Assembly (NCBI RefSeq): GCF_904063065.1
Contig: NZ_CAJFCL010000008.1
Coordinates: 248,001 to 312,000 of the forward strand
Direction: 5' to 3'
From: Pseudomonas paraversuta
GTDB taxonomy: Bacteria > Pseudomonadota > Gammaproteobacteria > Pseudomonadales > Pseudomonadaceae
Length of the DNA stretch: 64,000 nt
The number at the start of each line of letters is the position of its first letter. Position 1 is the stretch's first letter. Made by a program: the position numbers and the translations under genes. Under the pieces are notes generated by a model. The model was not told the origin of the DNA. It searched no databases and worked only from the letters and a program-made list of their open reading frames with translations. Below are positions 41,338 through 49,735 of this stretch, piece after piece.

Positions 41338-42567
41338 ATGCTCAACGGCCTATGGCTCAGCTTTTTCGTGGTCGCTACGGTATCGGCGCTTGTCCAGTGG
41401 CTGGTGGGCGGCAATGCCGGGATCTTTGCGGCCATGGTGGAAAGTATCTTTGCCATGGCCAAGCTGTCGGTCGAGGTGATGATTCTTTTGTTCGGCACCT
41501 TGACCCTGTGGCTGGGATTCCTGCGCATCGCTGAAAAAGCCGGCATCGTCGACTGGCTGGGCAGGGCGCTGGGACCGCTGTTCAAGCGCCTGATGCCCGA
41601 AGTGCCGCCCGGGCATCCGGCACTGGGGTTTATCACCTTGAACTTCGCGGCCAACGGCCTGGGCCTGGACAATGCCGCCACGCCCATTGGCCTCAAGGCC
41701 ATGCGGGCACTGCAAGAACTCAATCCAAGCCCGACCAGCGCGAGCAATGCGCAAATCCTGTTTCTGGTGCTCAACGCCTCGTCCCTGACCCTGTTGCCGG
41801 TGACGATCTTCATGTATCGCGCTCAGCAGGGCGCAGCCGACCCTACCCTGGTGTTCCTGCCGATCCTGCTGGCGACCAGCGCCTCGACGCTGGTAGGCCT
41901 GCTCTCGGTGGCCTTCATGCAGCGCTTGCGACTGTGGGACCCGGTGGTACTGGCCTATCTGGTACCCGGGGCGTTGATTCTGGGCGCGTTCATGGCGTTG
42001 CTGGCGAGCCTGTCGGCTGCAGCGCTGGCGAGTTTGTCCTCGATCCTCGGCAATCTGACGCTGTTCGGGCTGATCATGCTGTTTCTGGTGATTGGCGCGC
42101 TGCGCAAGGTCAAGGTCTACGAGGCGTTCGTCGAAGGGGCCAAAGAGGGCTTCGATGTCGCCAAGAACCTGCTGCCCTATCTGGTGGCCATGCTGTGTGC
42201 GGTGGGCGTGTTGCGGGCTTCTGGTGCGCTGGATTTCGGCCTGGACGGAATTCGCCATGTGGTCGAGTGGCTGGGCATGGATACGCGCTTTGTCGATGCG
42301 TTGCCGACGGCAATGGTCAAGCCGTTCTCGGGCAGTGCGGCGCGGGCCCTGTTGATCGAAACCATGCAGACCCAAGGGGTGGACAGCTTTCCGGCGCTGG
42401 TCGCCGCGACGGTGCAGGGCAGTACTGAAACCACCTTTTATGTGCTGGCCGTTTACTTCGGCGCCGTGGGCATCCAGCGTGCCCGCCATGCAGTGGGTTG
42501 TGCCTTGCTCGCCGAGTTTTCGGGCGTAGTGGCAGCGATCGCGGTGTGCTACTGGTTCTTCGGTTAA
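41338..42567 (+). CDS. SpmA/SpmB-like nucleoside-recognition (Gate) membrane protein
   Basis: A 409-residue membrane protein with about ten helices. The N-terminal half resembles SpmA (WLGFLRIAEKAGIVDWLGRALGPLFKRLMPEVP; NFAANGLGLDNAATPIGLKAM) and the C-terminal half SpmB (KVYEAFVEGAKEGFDVAKNLLPYLVAML; VKPFSGSAARALLIE; VQGSTETTFYVLAVYFG). In Bacillus these are two proteins needed for spore dehydration; here they are fused in a non-sporulating bacterium. It is perhaps a transporter for a small solute, which is inference. ATG 41338 follows CCAGGAGTT. Confidence 0.82.
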   Translation: MLNGLWLSFFVVATVSALVQWLVGGNAGIFAAMVESIFAMAKLSVEVMILLFGTLTLWLGFLRIAEKAGIVDWLGRALGPLFKRLMPEVPPGHPALGFITLNFAANGLGLDNAATPIGLKAMRALQELNPSPTSASNAQILFLVLNASSLTLLPVTIFMYRAQQGAADPTLVFLPILLATSASTLVGLLSVAFMQRLRLWDPVVLAYLVPGALILGAFMALLASLSAAALASLSSILGNLTLFGLIMLFLVIGALRKVKVYEAFVEGAKEGFDVAKNLLPYLVAMLCAVGVLRASGALDFGLDGIRHVVEWLGMDTRFVDALPTAMVKPFSGSAARALLIETMQTQGVDSFPALVAATVQGSTETTFYVLAVYFGAVGIQRARHAVGCALLAEFSGVVAAIAVCYWFFG

Positions 42568-42580
42568 TCCTCAAACTACC

Positions 42581-42630
42581 GATGGCAAGACGGCTTCCAC
42601 AGGTGTTGTGGGGGCCGGCTTGCCAGCGAT
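42581..42630. repeat. REP-like inverted repeat
   Basis: GATGGCAAGACGGCTTCCAC is followed by a near inverted copy (GTGGGGGCCGGCTTGCCAGC). This REP variant sits in the gap between the SpmA/B-like gene and the convergent MCE operon. Confidence 0.5.
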
Positions 42631-42637
42631 AAAGGGC

Positions 42638-43264
42638 TCAGCGTTGCGCCTGCCCTTGCTGCACCACCCACTGCACCACTTGCGGCATCAGCGTGTCAGC
42701 GGCCTGGCCAAAACCTGCAACAACCCCCGGCACCATCGGATTGCTCAGTGGCTGGCGTGCTTCAAAGCGCCTGGACGCCAGCACCCGCTGATCGCTGCTG
42801 CGCACCAGCCGGGCGTTGTACTGAATCAGCACCTCGGGGCTTTTACCGTTATAGCGGGTCTGGAACGCCAGTAACTCTCCGCCTAACTCGTAATCGGCCT
42901 GCAGGTTGCTGTCGTCGGTGCTCAGCCCCTGAATCCGGCCATCCTGCAAGAACGCATCGAGCAAGCGATTGCGCAGCAGCACAGGCGCCGGATCGCTCCA
43001 GCGCGCGCCTTTGTAATTGCTGATCAGATTGCCCTCGGGCACCACCGCAATGTTCTGGCTGTTCAGCGCGTTGCTGGCCATCGGTTTTTCGAGTCGCAGC
43101 GACCAGTTAACCGGCGCGCCACGGCTGGCGGCGAGCGGCGCCTGGGCATAGGGCAGCCAATACACGTCAACCTGCTCGGGCTTGGGCAATATCGAACAGG
43201 CGCTGAGCAGGCTCAGACTGGCAGCCAGGACGATTGAACCTGCCAGGCGATAAGTACGGGTCAT
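42638..43264 (-). CDS. MCE transporter auxiliary lipoprotein (PqiC/DUF330 type)
   Basis: A 208-residue lipoprotein; the lipobox is LSLLSACSIL (Cys near residue 23). The mature part has the ABC-type auxiliary fold: DVYWLPYAQAPL near the start, NIAVVPEGN, YKGARWSDPAPVLLRNRLLDAFLQDG, and a C-terminal region RVLASRRFEARQPL. It would sit at the outer membrane and receive lipid from the MCE ring. Last gene of a four-gene operon; its start overlaps the stop of the MCE gene by ATGA. Confidence 0.85.
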   Translation of the reverse strand: MTRTYRLAGSIVLAASLSLLSACSILPKPEQVDVYWLPYAQAPLAASRGAPVNWSLRLEKPMASNALNSQNIAVVPEGNLISNYKGARWSDPAPVLLRNRLLDAFLQDGRIQGLSTDDSNLQADYELGGELLAFQTRYNGKSPEVLIQYNARLVRSSDQRVLASRRFEARQPLSNPMVPGVVAGFGQAADTLMPQVVQWVVQQGQAQR

Positions 43265-44199
43265 GGCGTGAATTCCTTGTTCTGTTCGCGGCCCAGCAGG
43301 TAACCGCTTGGATTGGCTTCCAGGCGCCGCGAAATCGAGCGTAATGTGCCGAGGGTTTCGCGCAGCTCATTGACGGCCGGGCCCAGCTGATTGAGGCCCT
43401 GCAGGCCGCTGTTGAGCGACTGTTCATTGTTGTTGATCAACAGATTGATGGTTGCAGTGCTCTGTTGCAGCGACTTCATGGCCTGTTCGGCACTGCTGAA
43501 CATCTGCTGGCCCTGGTTGCTCAACATGCCATTGGCGTTGCGCATCAGTGCGGTGGTTTGCTCCAGGGTGCCGCTGGCCTGTTTGCTGACCTGGGCCAGC
43601 TGTTTCATCATCTGGCTGATATCGTCACGCTGGCTGGCAATGGCAGAGGTGGTCTGCTCCAGGTTTTCCAGAGTCTTGCCCACACGGTTGACGTTGTCGT
43701 GGGAGAACAGGCGGTTGGCGTTATGCAGCAGGATGTTGATATTGGCCAGCATGTCATTGCCATCGGTGAGCAACCGGGCAATCGGGGAGGGGGTGGCCAC
43801 GATGGTGGGCAGTTTGCCGTTTACACCTTTGAGGTCCGGGCTGTTCGGGTCGCCACCGCTGAGCTGGATGATCGAGGTGCCCGTCACGCCCGTAAGCGCC
43901 AGCTTGGCCTTGGTGTCGACCTTGACCGGGGTGCCGGCGGCCAGACGAATCCGGGCCAGTACGCGGCGCGGGTCCTTGTCATCCAGACGCAGTTCTATGA
44001 CATCGCCGACCTTGATCCCGTTGTATTGCACCGAGCTGCCTTTGGACAAGCCACTGACAGCCTCGTTGAATACCACTTCGTAATCCTTGAAGGTGCTGTC
44101 CATGCTGGCCTTGGCCAGCCACAGGCCAAACAGCATGGCCCCGACTATGACCAGAACGCTGAACAGGCCGATCAATACATGATGGGCACGGGTTTCCAT
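43261..44199 (-). CDS. MCE/MlaD family substrate-binding protein
   Basis: A 312-residue protein with one N-terminal membrane helix (VLIGLFSVLVIVGAMLFGLWLA) and a single MCE domain (about residues 40-120; VQYNGIKVGDVIELRLD, VTGTSIIQLSGG), followed by a long helical tail (about 130-300) with Gln/Ser/Asn-rich coiled-coil sequence. In Mla-like systems six copies form a ring that shuttles phospholipid. The ATG at 44199 is preferred; the longer frame overlaps the ATPase gene. Two bases separate it from the ATPase stop. Confidence 0.9.
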   Translation of the reverse strand: METRAHHVLIGLFSVLVIVGAMLFGLWLAKASMDSTFKDYEVVFNEAVSGLSKGSSVQYNGIKVGDVIELRLDDKDPRRVLARIRLAAGTPVKVDTKAKLALTGVTGTSIIQLSGGDPNSPDLKGVNGKLPTIVATPSPIARLLTDGNDMLANINILLHNANRLFSHDNVNRVGKTLENLEQTTSAIASQRDDISQMMKQLAQVSKQASGTLEQTTALMRNANGMLSNQGQQMFSSAEQAMKSLQQSTATINLLINNNEQSLNSGLQGLNQLGPAVNELRETLGTLRSISRRLEANPSGYLLGREQNKEFTP

Positions 44200-44200
44200 G

Positions 44201-45004
44201 TTATTGCTCCTTGATCTTGGTTGCCGCTTCGTATGCAGCGCGGCCGCGGGGGCCATGGAAATATTCATGAATCCACGGGTCGTCGTAGTCTTCGACCTGC
44301 TTGATAGGGGCGGCCACCAACACCCGTTTTTGCGAGAGCACCGCTACCCGGTCGGTGATGGTGTACAGCGTGTCCAGGTCGTGGGTCACGAGAAATACGC
44401 TCAGACCCATCGCGTCACGCAAGGTCAGGATCAACTGGTCAAACGCCGCTGCGCCAATGGGGTCCAGCCCGGCGGTAGGTTCATCCAGAAACAGAATGTC
44501 CGGATCCAGTGCCAGTGCCCGGGCCAGTGCCGCGCGCTTGATCATCCCGCCTGACAGCATGGACGGGTATTTGTCAGCGGCGGACAGGGGCAGCCCGGCC
44601 AGCGCCAGCTTTACGCACGCCAGATGCTCTGCATCGGGGCGGCTCAGCCCCGCGTGTTCGATCAGGGGCAGGGCGATGTTTTCCGTCACGGTCAGCGAAG
44701 AAAACAGCGCGCCGCTCTGGAACAACACGCCAAAACGCCGCTCAATCTTCGAACGCGCCTCTTCCGGCAGGCTTAACAGGTCCTGGCCGAACACCCGGAC
44801 CTGGCCTTCAGTCGGTCGCCTTAGCCCGACAATACTGCGCAACAGTACCGACTTGCCGGTGCCGGAGCCGCCGACCACGCCGAGGATCTCGCCCTTGTAC
44901 ACATCCAGGTCGAGGTTCTCGTGCACAGCCTGGCTGCCAAACCGGTTACACAGACCCCGTACTTCGATTATCGCCTCGCGGGGCGCTTGCATTGGCCCAC
45001 TCAC
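44201..45004 (-). CDS. MCE-type ABC transporter ATP-binding protein
   Basis: A 267-residue MlaF-like ATPase. Walker A GGSGTGKSV, Q-loop LFQSGALFSSLTV, signature MLSGGMIKRAALARALALDPD, Walker B ILFLDEPTAGLD, H-loop LVTHDLDTLY. It starts with GTG at 45004 overlapping the permease stop (GTGA); a second possible start is ATG at 44992, four codons on. It powers the permease encoded upstream. Confidence 0.92.
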   Translation of the reverse strand: MSGPMQAPREAIIEVRGLCNRFGSQAVHENLDLDVYKGEILGVVGGSGTGKSVLLRSIVGLRRPTEGQVRVFGQDLLSLPEEARSKIERRFGVLFQSGALFSSLTVTENIALPLIEHAGLSRPDAEHLACVKLALAGLPLSAADKYPSMLSGGMIKRAALARALALDPDILFLDEPTAGLDPIGAAAFDQLILTLRDAMGLSVFLVTHDLDTLYTITDRVAVLSQKRVLVAAPIKQVEDYDDPWIHEYFHGPRGRAAYEAATKIKEQ

Positions 45005-46131
45005 CAGCCCATCTCCATAAAGAACAACGCAGCCACGGCGTCGAGGACGATCACGATAAAGATCGATTGCACCACGCTGGACGTGGTGTGCTCGCCCACA
45101 GATTCGGCGCTGCCGCTGACTTTAAAGCCCTCAAGGCAGCCCACTGCAGCGATCAGAAAGGCAAAGAACGGTGCTTTGACCATGCCCACCAAAAAGTGCT
45201 GAACGCCGATATCGGAGTGCAACAGCGATATGAACATGTCGGGGGAAATGCCCAGCGAGACCACGCACACCACCGCGCCACCGAGGATGCCGGCCATCAT
45301 GGCCAGAAAGGTCAGCAGCGGCAGCGCGATAAGCAGTGCCAAAACCCGTGGCAGCACCAGCAAATCCATGGGGTCGAGGCCCAGAGTGCGAATAGCGTCG
45401 ATCTCTTCGTTGGCTTTCATCGAGCCGATTTGTGCCGTAAAGGCGCTGGCCGTCCGGCCTGCCAGCAGGATGGCGGTGAGCAACACGCCAAACTCGCGCA
45501 GGAAGGAGAAGGCAACCAGATCTACGGTAAAGATCCCCGCACCAAAGTTGGCCAGCACCGTGGCACCGAGAAAGGCCACCACCGCGCCCACCATGAAGGT
45601 CAACAACACCACAATCGGCGCGGCGTTGAGGCCGATCTGCTCGATATGCGCCACCATGGGGGTAATGCGCCACTGTTTTGGCCGGAACAGGTTGCGCGCC
45701 AGGGTTTGCAGAATCAGTCCGATGAAGCCCAGCAACTGCAGCGAGTCTTGCCACAGCTTGTAGACCGCGCCGCCGATACGGCTCAACAACAGGATGCAGA
45801 TGTTCTGCTGGGGGACTTTGACCGGCACACAGAAGTCGCGCAGTGAGGCGTAGACCGTTTGCAGCAGGGCACGGTCAGCGGCGGGAAGTTTGTGTGCGGT
45901 GTCGGTCAGCTGGCTGACGCGTTCGGCGCCCAACAGGTCCACCAGCAACGACGCCCCTGCAGTATCGATGCTGGACACTTCATCCAGATCAATTGCGGTT
46001 TGAGCGTCGTACTGACCGGCCAGTTGCTCGGTCTGCTGTTTGAGCCGGGTGTAATGGGCCAACGTCCAGTCGCCGCTGATACGCAGCCGCGCCGGATTGC
46101 TGGAAGTGTCTAGTTGGGCATTGCCCGCCAT
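45001..46131 (-). CDS. MlaE-family ABC permease with N-terminal STAS domain
   Basis: A 376-residue protein. Residues about 10-95 look like a STAS domain (ISGDWTLAHYTRLKQQTEQ, AIDLDEVSSIDTAGASLLVDLLG), which in the canonical Mla system is a separate protein, MlaB. The remaining part is the MlaE permease with about five helices: VLLTFMVGAVVAFLGATVLANFGAG, LREFGVLLTAILLAGRTASAFTAQIGSMK and EIDAIRTLGLDPMDLLVLPRVLA. First gene of the operon permease-ATPase-MCE-lipoprotein. PAO1 PA3211-PA3214 is the counterpart from memory. It moves lipids between membranes. Confidence 0.9.
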   Translation of the reverse strand: MAGNAQLDTSSNPARLRISGDWTLAHYTRLKQQTEQLAGQYDAQTAIDLDEVSSIDTAGASLLVDLLGAERVSQLTDTAHKLPAADRALLQTVYASLRDFCVPVKVPQQNICILLLSRIGGAVYKLWQDSLQLLGFIGLILQTLARNLFRPKQWRITPMVAHIEQIGLNAAPIVVLLTFMVGAVVAFLGATVLANFGAGIFTVDLVAFSFLREFGVLLTAILLAGRTASAFTAQIGSMKANEEIDAIRTLGLDPMDLLVLPRVLALLIALPLLTFLAMMAGILGGAVVCVVSLGISPDMFISLLHSDIGVQHFLVGMVKAPFFAFLIAAVGCLEGFKVSGSAESVGEHTTSSVVQSIFIVIVLDAVAALFFMEMGW

Positions 46132-46210
46132 GGCCGTAATAATCGTAAGCTCCCAGCTAAATACGCTTGAACGTAGACCTTATGTAATAGCACAGTCCTG
46201 TAAAACTGCG

Positions 46211-47251
46211 TCAGTTTGCCTGAACATCGGTCCCTGGGGATTGATCTGGGTTAACCCGAAAGCGCAACACGCCAATCAGTTGCCCGTCTTCGGTGATCAC
46301 CCGTACTTGCCAGCGTCCCTCGGGATTCGGCGGGAAGTTCTGTTTGTGGGTCCAGGCGCGATAGCCTTCTTTGCGTCCCCCGTGAATATCCAGCGCGATA
46401 CGGTCGACTTCCTGGCCGTTGAGCTGCCACACATGGTAGATCCGTTCATTCAGGCCACGGGGTGCGTTGATCGAGGTGTAGGCATACAGACCCCTGCTGC
46501 GCAGTTCGCTAACGCTGATCTGCTCAACGCTTTCGCCCGGCGTGCGGTCCTGCAATTGGGTGGTCACCGCGACCTCGGTCATCCATAGCGTTGCAGGCGG
46601 TACCCACGAGCGCAGCAGCCAGCCGGTGCCCCCCAGTGTCAGTACGATCAAGGGCAGCACCAGCCAGCCGCGCCAGGTCTTCAGCGGCAGGCTCACGGCC
46701 AGGCTCGGGATTGAAAGCAGTACCGCGGTGCCCAGCGCCAGCTTGTAGCTCTGGGAGGTGGTCAGGTTGAGGATGATCGGCAGTGCCGTCAGCAGGGCCG
46801 CGAACAAGGCCAGGGTGTGCATTGCCAGATACAGCCAGCGCCTGGGTGCCAGCCAGCGGTAGTACAGCGGGTCGGTGATGGTCACCAGTGCCGCGGCACC
46901 CAGCAGACCGGTAAACACCAGCTGTCCGCTGTTCCAGGTGGTGGTAATGAAGAAGAAGGGCAGGACAAAAAACAGGCTTTCCTGATGAATCATCTGCGTT
47001 GCATAACGCAGCAACGGCGGGGGGATTTCGCGTTTGAACACGCGGCTGAACAACTGGGTGAAACTGTTTTCCAGCATCAGCCAGACCCAGCTCACCAGCA
47101 GGATCACGGCGATCCAGCGGGCCATGCCTTGCTGGCGGTCCACCAGAATGAAACTGCCCACGCCCGAGCAAAAGCCAAATGCCGCGATCAGCCCCGGATA
47201 GCGCTTCATTAATTCAAGGATGCGCTGTACGTAGTGGTTCCAGTTCGGCAT
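46211..47251 (-). CDS. DUF5924 / DUF2914 membrane protein
   Basis: About 346 residues. The N-terminal two-thirds has about seven helices (LIAAFGFCSGVGSFILVD, WIAVILLVSWVWLMLE, ESLFFVLPFFFITTTW, and others). The last 100 residues form an extracytoplasmic beta domain, DUF2914: FPPNPEGRWQVRVITEDGQLIGVLRFRV. The start is uncertain: ATG at 47251 or GTG at 47263 (four codons longer); neither has a strong ribosome site. It stands alone between the MCE operon and the FAH gene, all on the same strand. Function unknown. Confidence 0.8.
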   Translation of the reverse strand: MPNWNHYVQRILELMKRYPGLIAAFGFCSGVGSFILVDRQQGMARWIAVILLVSWVWLMLENSFTQLFSRVFKREIPPPLLRYATQMIHQESLFFVLPFFFITTTWNSGQLVFTGLLGAAALVTITDPLYYRWLAPRRWLYLAMHTLALFAALLTALPIILNLTTSQSYKLALGTAVLLSIPSLAVSLPLKTWRGWLVLPLIVLTLGGTGWLLRSWVPPATLWMTEVAVTTQLQDRTPGESVEQISVSELRSRGLYAYTSINAPRGLNERIYHVWQLNGQEVDRIALDIHGGRKEGYRAWTHKQNFPPNPEGRWQVRVITEDGQLIGVLRFRVNPDQSPGTDVQAN

Positions 47252-47348
47252 TCGGCGGTTCACATTCTGTATAGGAAATATCCTCGACAGAATAGCGTTT
47301 TAGAGGACGCAGCGTCCGGGATGTTTACGCCCCCGCAGCCCGAAACAG

Positions 47349-47375
47349 GTGGGAGCTGGCAAGCCAGGCTCCCAC
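47349..47375. repeat. REP-like palindrome before the FAH gene stop
   Basis: GGTGGGAGCTGG and CCAGGCTCCCAC are inverted copies around a short core. Just after the 3' end of the FAH gene, it probably acts as its terminator. Confidence 0.6.
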
Positions 47376-47381
47376 TGCGGT

Positions 47382-48047
47382 TCAGCGCACGCTGCTGTCG
47401 AAGCGGCTCACGTCAGTCAGTTCCAGTACCAGTTCATCGCCGACATTCAGCGGGCCAACGCCTGCCGGGGTGCCGGTCATGATCACGTCGCCGGCTTGCA
47501 GCGAGAAACAGGCTGCCATGTGCTGGATCATCGGCACGATCGGATTGAGCATCAGCGCGCTGTTGCCGTCCTGGCGCACTTCACCATTGATGCTCAGGCG
47601 GATGCCGATGTCGGCCAGATCAGCGAAGGTGCAGCTCGGTACGAACGGGGCCAGCACGCAGGCGCCATCGAATGATTTGGCGATTTCCCATGGCAGGCCC
47701 TTGCCTTTGAGCTCGGCCTGCTTGTCGCGCAGGGTCAGGTCCAGTCCGGGCGCGAAGCCGGAGATAGCATCCAGCACTTCCTCGCGGCTTGGTTTGTTGG
47801 ACAGGGCCTTGCCGATCAGCACCGAGATTTCTGCTTCGTAATGCACCGAACCGCGCTCGGTGGGGATCGCAAAACCACCGTCCAGAGCCACGACACAACT
47901 GCCCGGTTTGATAAACAGCAGGGGCTCGGTGGGGATCGGGTTATCCAGCTCTTTGGCGTGCTCGGCATAGTTGCGTCCGATGCACACCACCTTGCCGATT
48001 GGAAAGTGAATCCGGGTACCGTCGACATACTGGTGCTGATAGCTCAT
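47382..48047 (-). CDS. Fumarylacetoacetate hydrolase family protein
   Basis: A 221-residue FAH-fold enzyme, single domain, like acylpyruvases and decarboxylases. KVVCIGRNYAEHAKELDNPIP, then LFIKPGSCVV, metal ligands in VHYEAEISVLIG (two Glu) with Asp in AFAPGLDLTLRDKQ, and MLNPIVPMIQHMAACFSLQAGDVIMTGTPAGVG. Substrate probably a short acylpyruvate or oxaloacetate-like keto acid. The ATG at 48047 has GGAGCGG-type bases upstream. It lies downstream of the D-2-hydroxyglutarate dehydrogenase gene in the same direction, with an 87-bp gap holding a palindrome. Confidence 0.86.
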   Translation of the reverse strand: MSYQHQYVDGTRIHFPIGKVVCIGRNYAEHAKELDNPIPTEPLLFIKPGSCVVALDGGFAIPTERGSVHYEAEISVLIGKALSNKPSREEVLDAISGFAPGLDLTLRDKQAELKGKGLPWEIAKSFDGACVLAPFVPSCTFADLADIGIRLSINGEVRQDGNSALMLNPIVPMIQHMAACFSLQAGDVIMTGTPAGVGPLNVGDELVLELTDVSRFDSSVR

Positions 48048-48085
48048 GGACCGCTCCGCTGGGGATTCAAGGGTGATGAAACCAA

Positions 48086-48123
48086 CCCTGCAGGAGCCAG
48101 CGCTAAAGCTCACTCCTGCAGGG
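48086..48123. terminator. Palindrome between D2HGDH and FAH genes
   Basis: CCCTGCAGGAG and CTCCTGCAGGG are perfect 11-bp arms around a 16-base loop. It may end or attenuate the transcript after the dehydrogenase gene. Confidence 0.6.
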
Positions 48124-48134
48124 GGCATTGTTAG

Positions 48135-49529
48135 TTAAATCGCAAAAATCTTGCCCGGGTTCATGATGCCGTTCGGGTCGAACACGGCCTTGAGCGCTTT
48201 CATGTACTCGATTTCGACCGGCGAGCGGCTGTAGGTCAGGTAGTCACGTTTGGTCATGCCCACGCCGTGTTCGGCAGAGATGGAACCGTTGTACTTCTCG
48301 ACGGTTTCAAATACCCACTTGTTCACCGTCGCGCACTTGGCGAAGAACTCGTCCTTGCTCAGGTTTTCCGGCTTGAGGATGTTCAGGTGCAGGTTGCCGT
48401 CGCCAATGTGGCCGAACCAGACGATTTCGAAGTCCGGGTAGTGTTCGCCGACGATGGCGTCAATTTCCTTTAGAAATGCCGGGACTTTCGATACGGTGAC
48501 CGAAATGTCGTTTTTGTATGGCGTCCAGTGGGAAATGGTTTCGGAGATGTATTCGCGAAGTTTCCACAGATTTTGCAGCTGGGTCTCGCTCTGGCTCATC
48601 ACGCCATCCAGCACCCAGCCCTGCTCCATGCAGTGCTCGAAGGTTTCCAGCGCGGCATTGGCCACTTCTTCAGTGGTGGCTTCAAATTCCAGCAGGGCAT
48701 AGAACGGGCAATCGGTCTCGAACGGCGAGGGTACATCGCCGCGGCCCATCACTTTGGCCAGAGCCTTGTCGGAGAAGAACTCAAAGGCTGTCAGATCCAG
48801 CTTGCTCTGAAAGGCGTGCAGCACGGGCATGATCGAATCGAAATCGGCCGTACCCAACACCATCGCCGTCAGGTTTTTCGGCGCACGGTCCAGGCGCATG
48901 GTGGCTTCGACCACAAAACCCAGGGTGCCCTCGGCGCCGATAAACAGCTGGCGCATGTCGTAGCCGGTGGCGTTCTTGATCAGGTCCTTGTTGAGCTCGA
49001 GCACATCGCCCTTGCCGGTCACGACTTTCATCCCCGCCACCCAGTTGCGGGTCATGCCGTAGCGGATAACCTTGATCCCGCCGGCATTGGTGCCGATATT
49101 GCCGCCAATCTGGCTGGAGCCGGCCGAGGCAAAATCCACCGGGTAGTACAGGCCGTTTTCTTCGGCCAGGTTCTGCAGATGCGCGGTGACCACACCGGGC
49201 TGACAGACCACGGTGCGGTCCGTCAGGTTGATGTCCAGCACCTGGTTCATGTAGTCAAACGACACCACCACTTCGCCATTGGCCGCCACGGCTGCCGCCG
49301 ACAAACCCGTACGGCCGCCCGACGGTACCAGGGCGATCTTGCGCTCATTGGCCCAGCGCACAATGGCCTGTACTTGCTCAGTGGTTTTGGGGAACACGAT
49401 GGCCAGCGGGGCCGGGGCGAAATGCTTGGTCCAGTCCTTGCCAAAAGCGTTGAGGGAGTCAGCGTCGGTCAAGACCTTGCCAGGCTCTACCAGGGACTTT
49501 AGCTCTTCAATCAAGACTGGATGGGTCAT
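48135..49529 (-). CDS. D-2-hydroxyglutarate dehydrogenase (FAD-linked)
   Basis: A 464-residue FAD enzyme of the GlcD/D-lactate dehydrogenase family. FAD_binding_4 domain: PSGGRTGLSAAAVA near residue 65 and ASAGSSQIGGNIGTNAGG near 125. C-terminal oxidase domain with the HIGDGNLHLNI metal-binding histidines and ISAEHGVGMTKRDYL. The divergent neighbour is serA. In P. aeruginosa and P. stutzeri this enzyme removes D-2-hydroxyglutarate that SerA makes when it reduces 2-ketoglutarate, pulling serine synthesis forward. The same coupling is likely here. ATG 49529 is preferred to 49559. Confidence 0.9.
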   Translation of the reverse strand: MTHPVLIEELKSLVEPGKVLTDADSLNAFGKDWTKHFAPAPLAIVFPKTTEQVQAIVRWANERKIALVPSGGRTGLSAAAVAANGEVVVSFDYMNQVLDINLTDRTVVCQPGVVTAHLQNLAEENGLYYPVDFASAGSSQIGGNIGTNAGGIKVIRYGMTRNWVAGMKVVTGKGDVLELNKDLIKNATGYDMRQLFIGAEGTLGFVVEATMRLDRAPKNLTAMVLGTADFDSIMPVLHAFQSKLDLTAFEFFSDKALAKVMGRGDVPSPFETDCPFYALLEFEATTEEVANAALETFEHCMEQGWVLDGVMSQSETQLQNLWKLREYISETISHWTPYKNDISVTVSKVPAFLKEIDAIVGEHYPDFEIVWFGHIGDGNLHLNILKPENLSKDEFFAKCATVNKWVFETVEKYNGSISAEHGVGMTKRDYLTYSRSPVEIEYMKALKAVFDPNGIMNPGKIFAI

Positions 49530-49605
49530 CAACAGAACTCTCGAACAATTCATGGTCATCCTGAGAACGCTTCACGTCGCAGGTATGGGTGTTTAGCGGG
49601 GCGCT

Positions 49606-49654
49606 TATGCTAGCATACGACCCCCCCGTAGAATCGAGCCGTAGGACGATTCTC
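49606..49654. promoter_or_regulatory. Inverted repeats in the serA/D2HGDH intergenic region
   Basis: A perfect 12-bp palindrome TATGCTAGCATA (49606-49617) overlaps a possible -10 region (TATGCT or TAGCAT) and is followed by a hairpin AGAATCG...CGATTCT (about 49632-49654) in the serA leader. The palindrome is placed where a regulator could act on both divergent genes. Confidence 0.4.
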
Positions 49655-49735
49655 GGTGCCGGTCTTCACGCCGGACAGGTCAGCTCTCGCTGTCCATTCC
49701 CTGCCATTTTTTCTCTGGGACACAGGTTTACGCAG

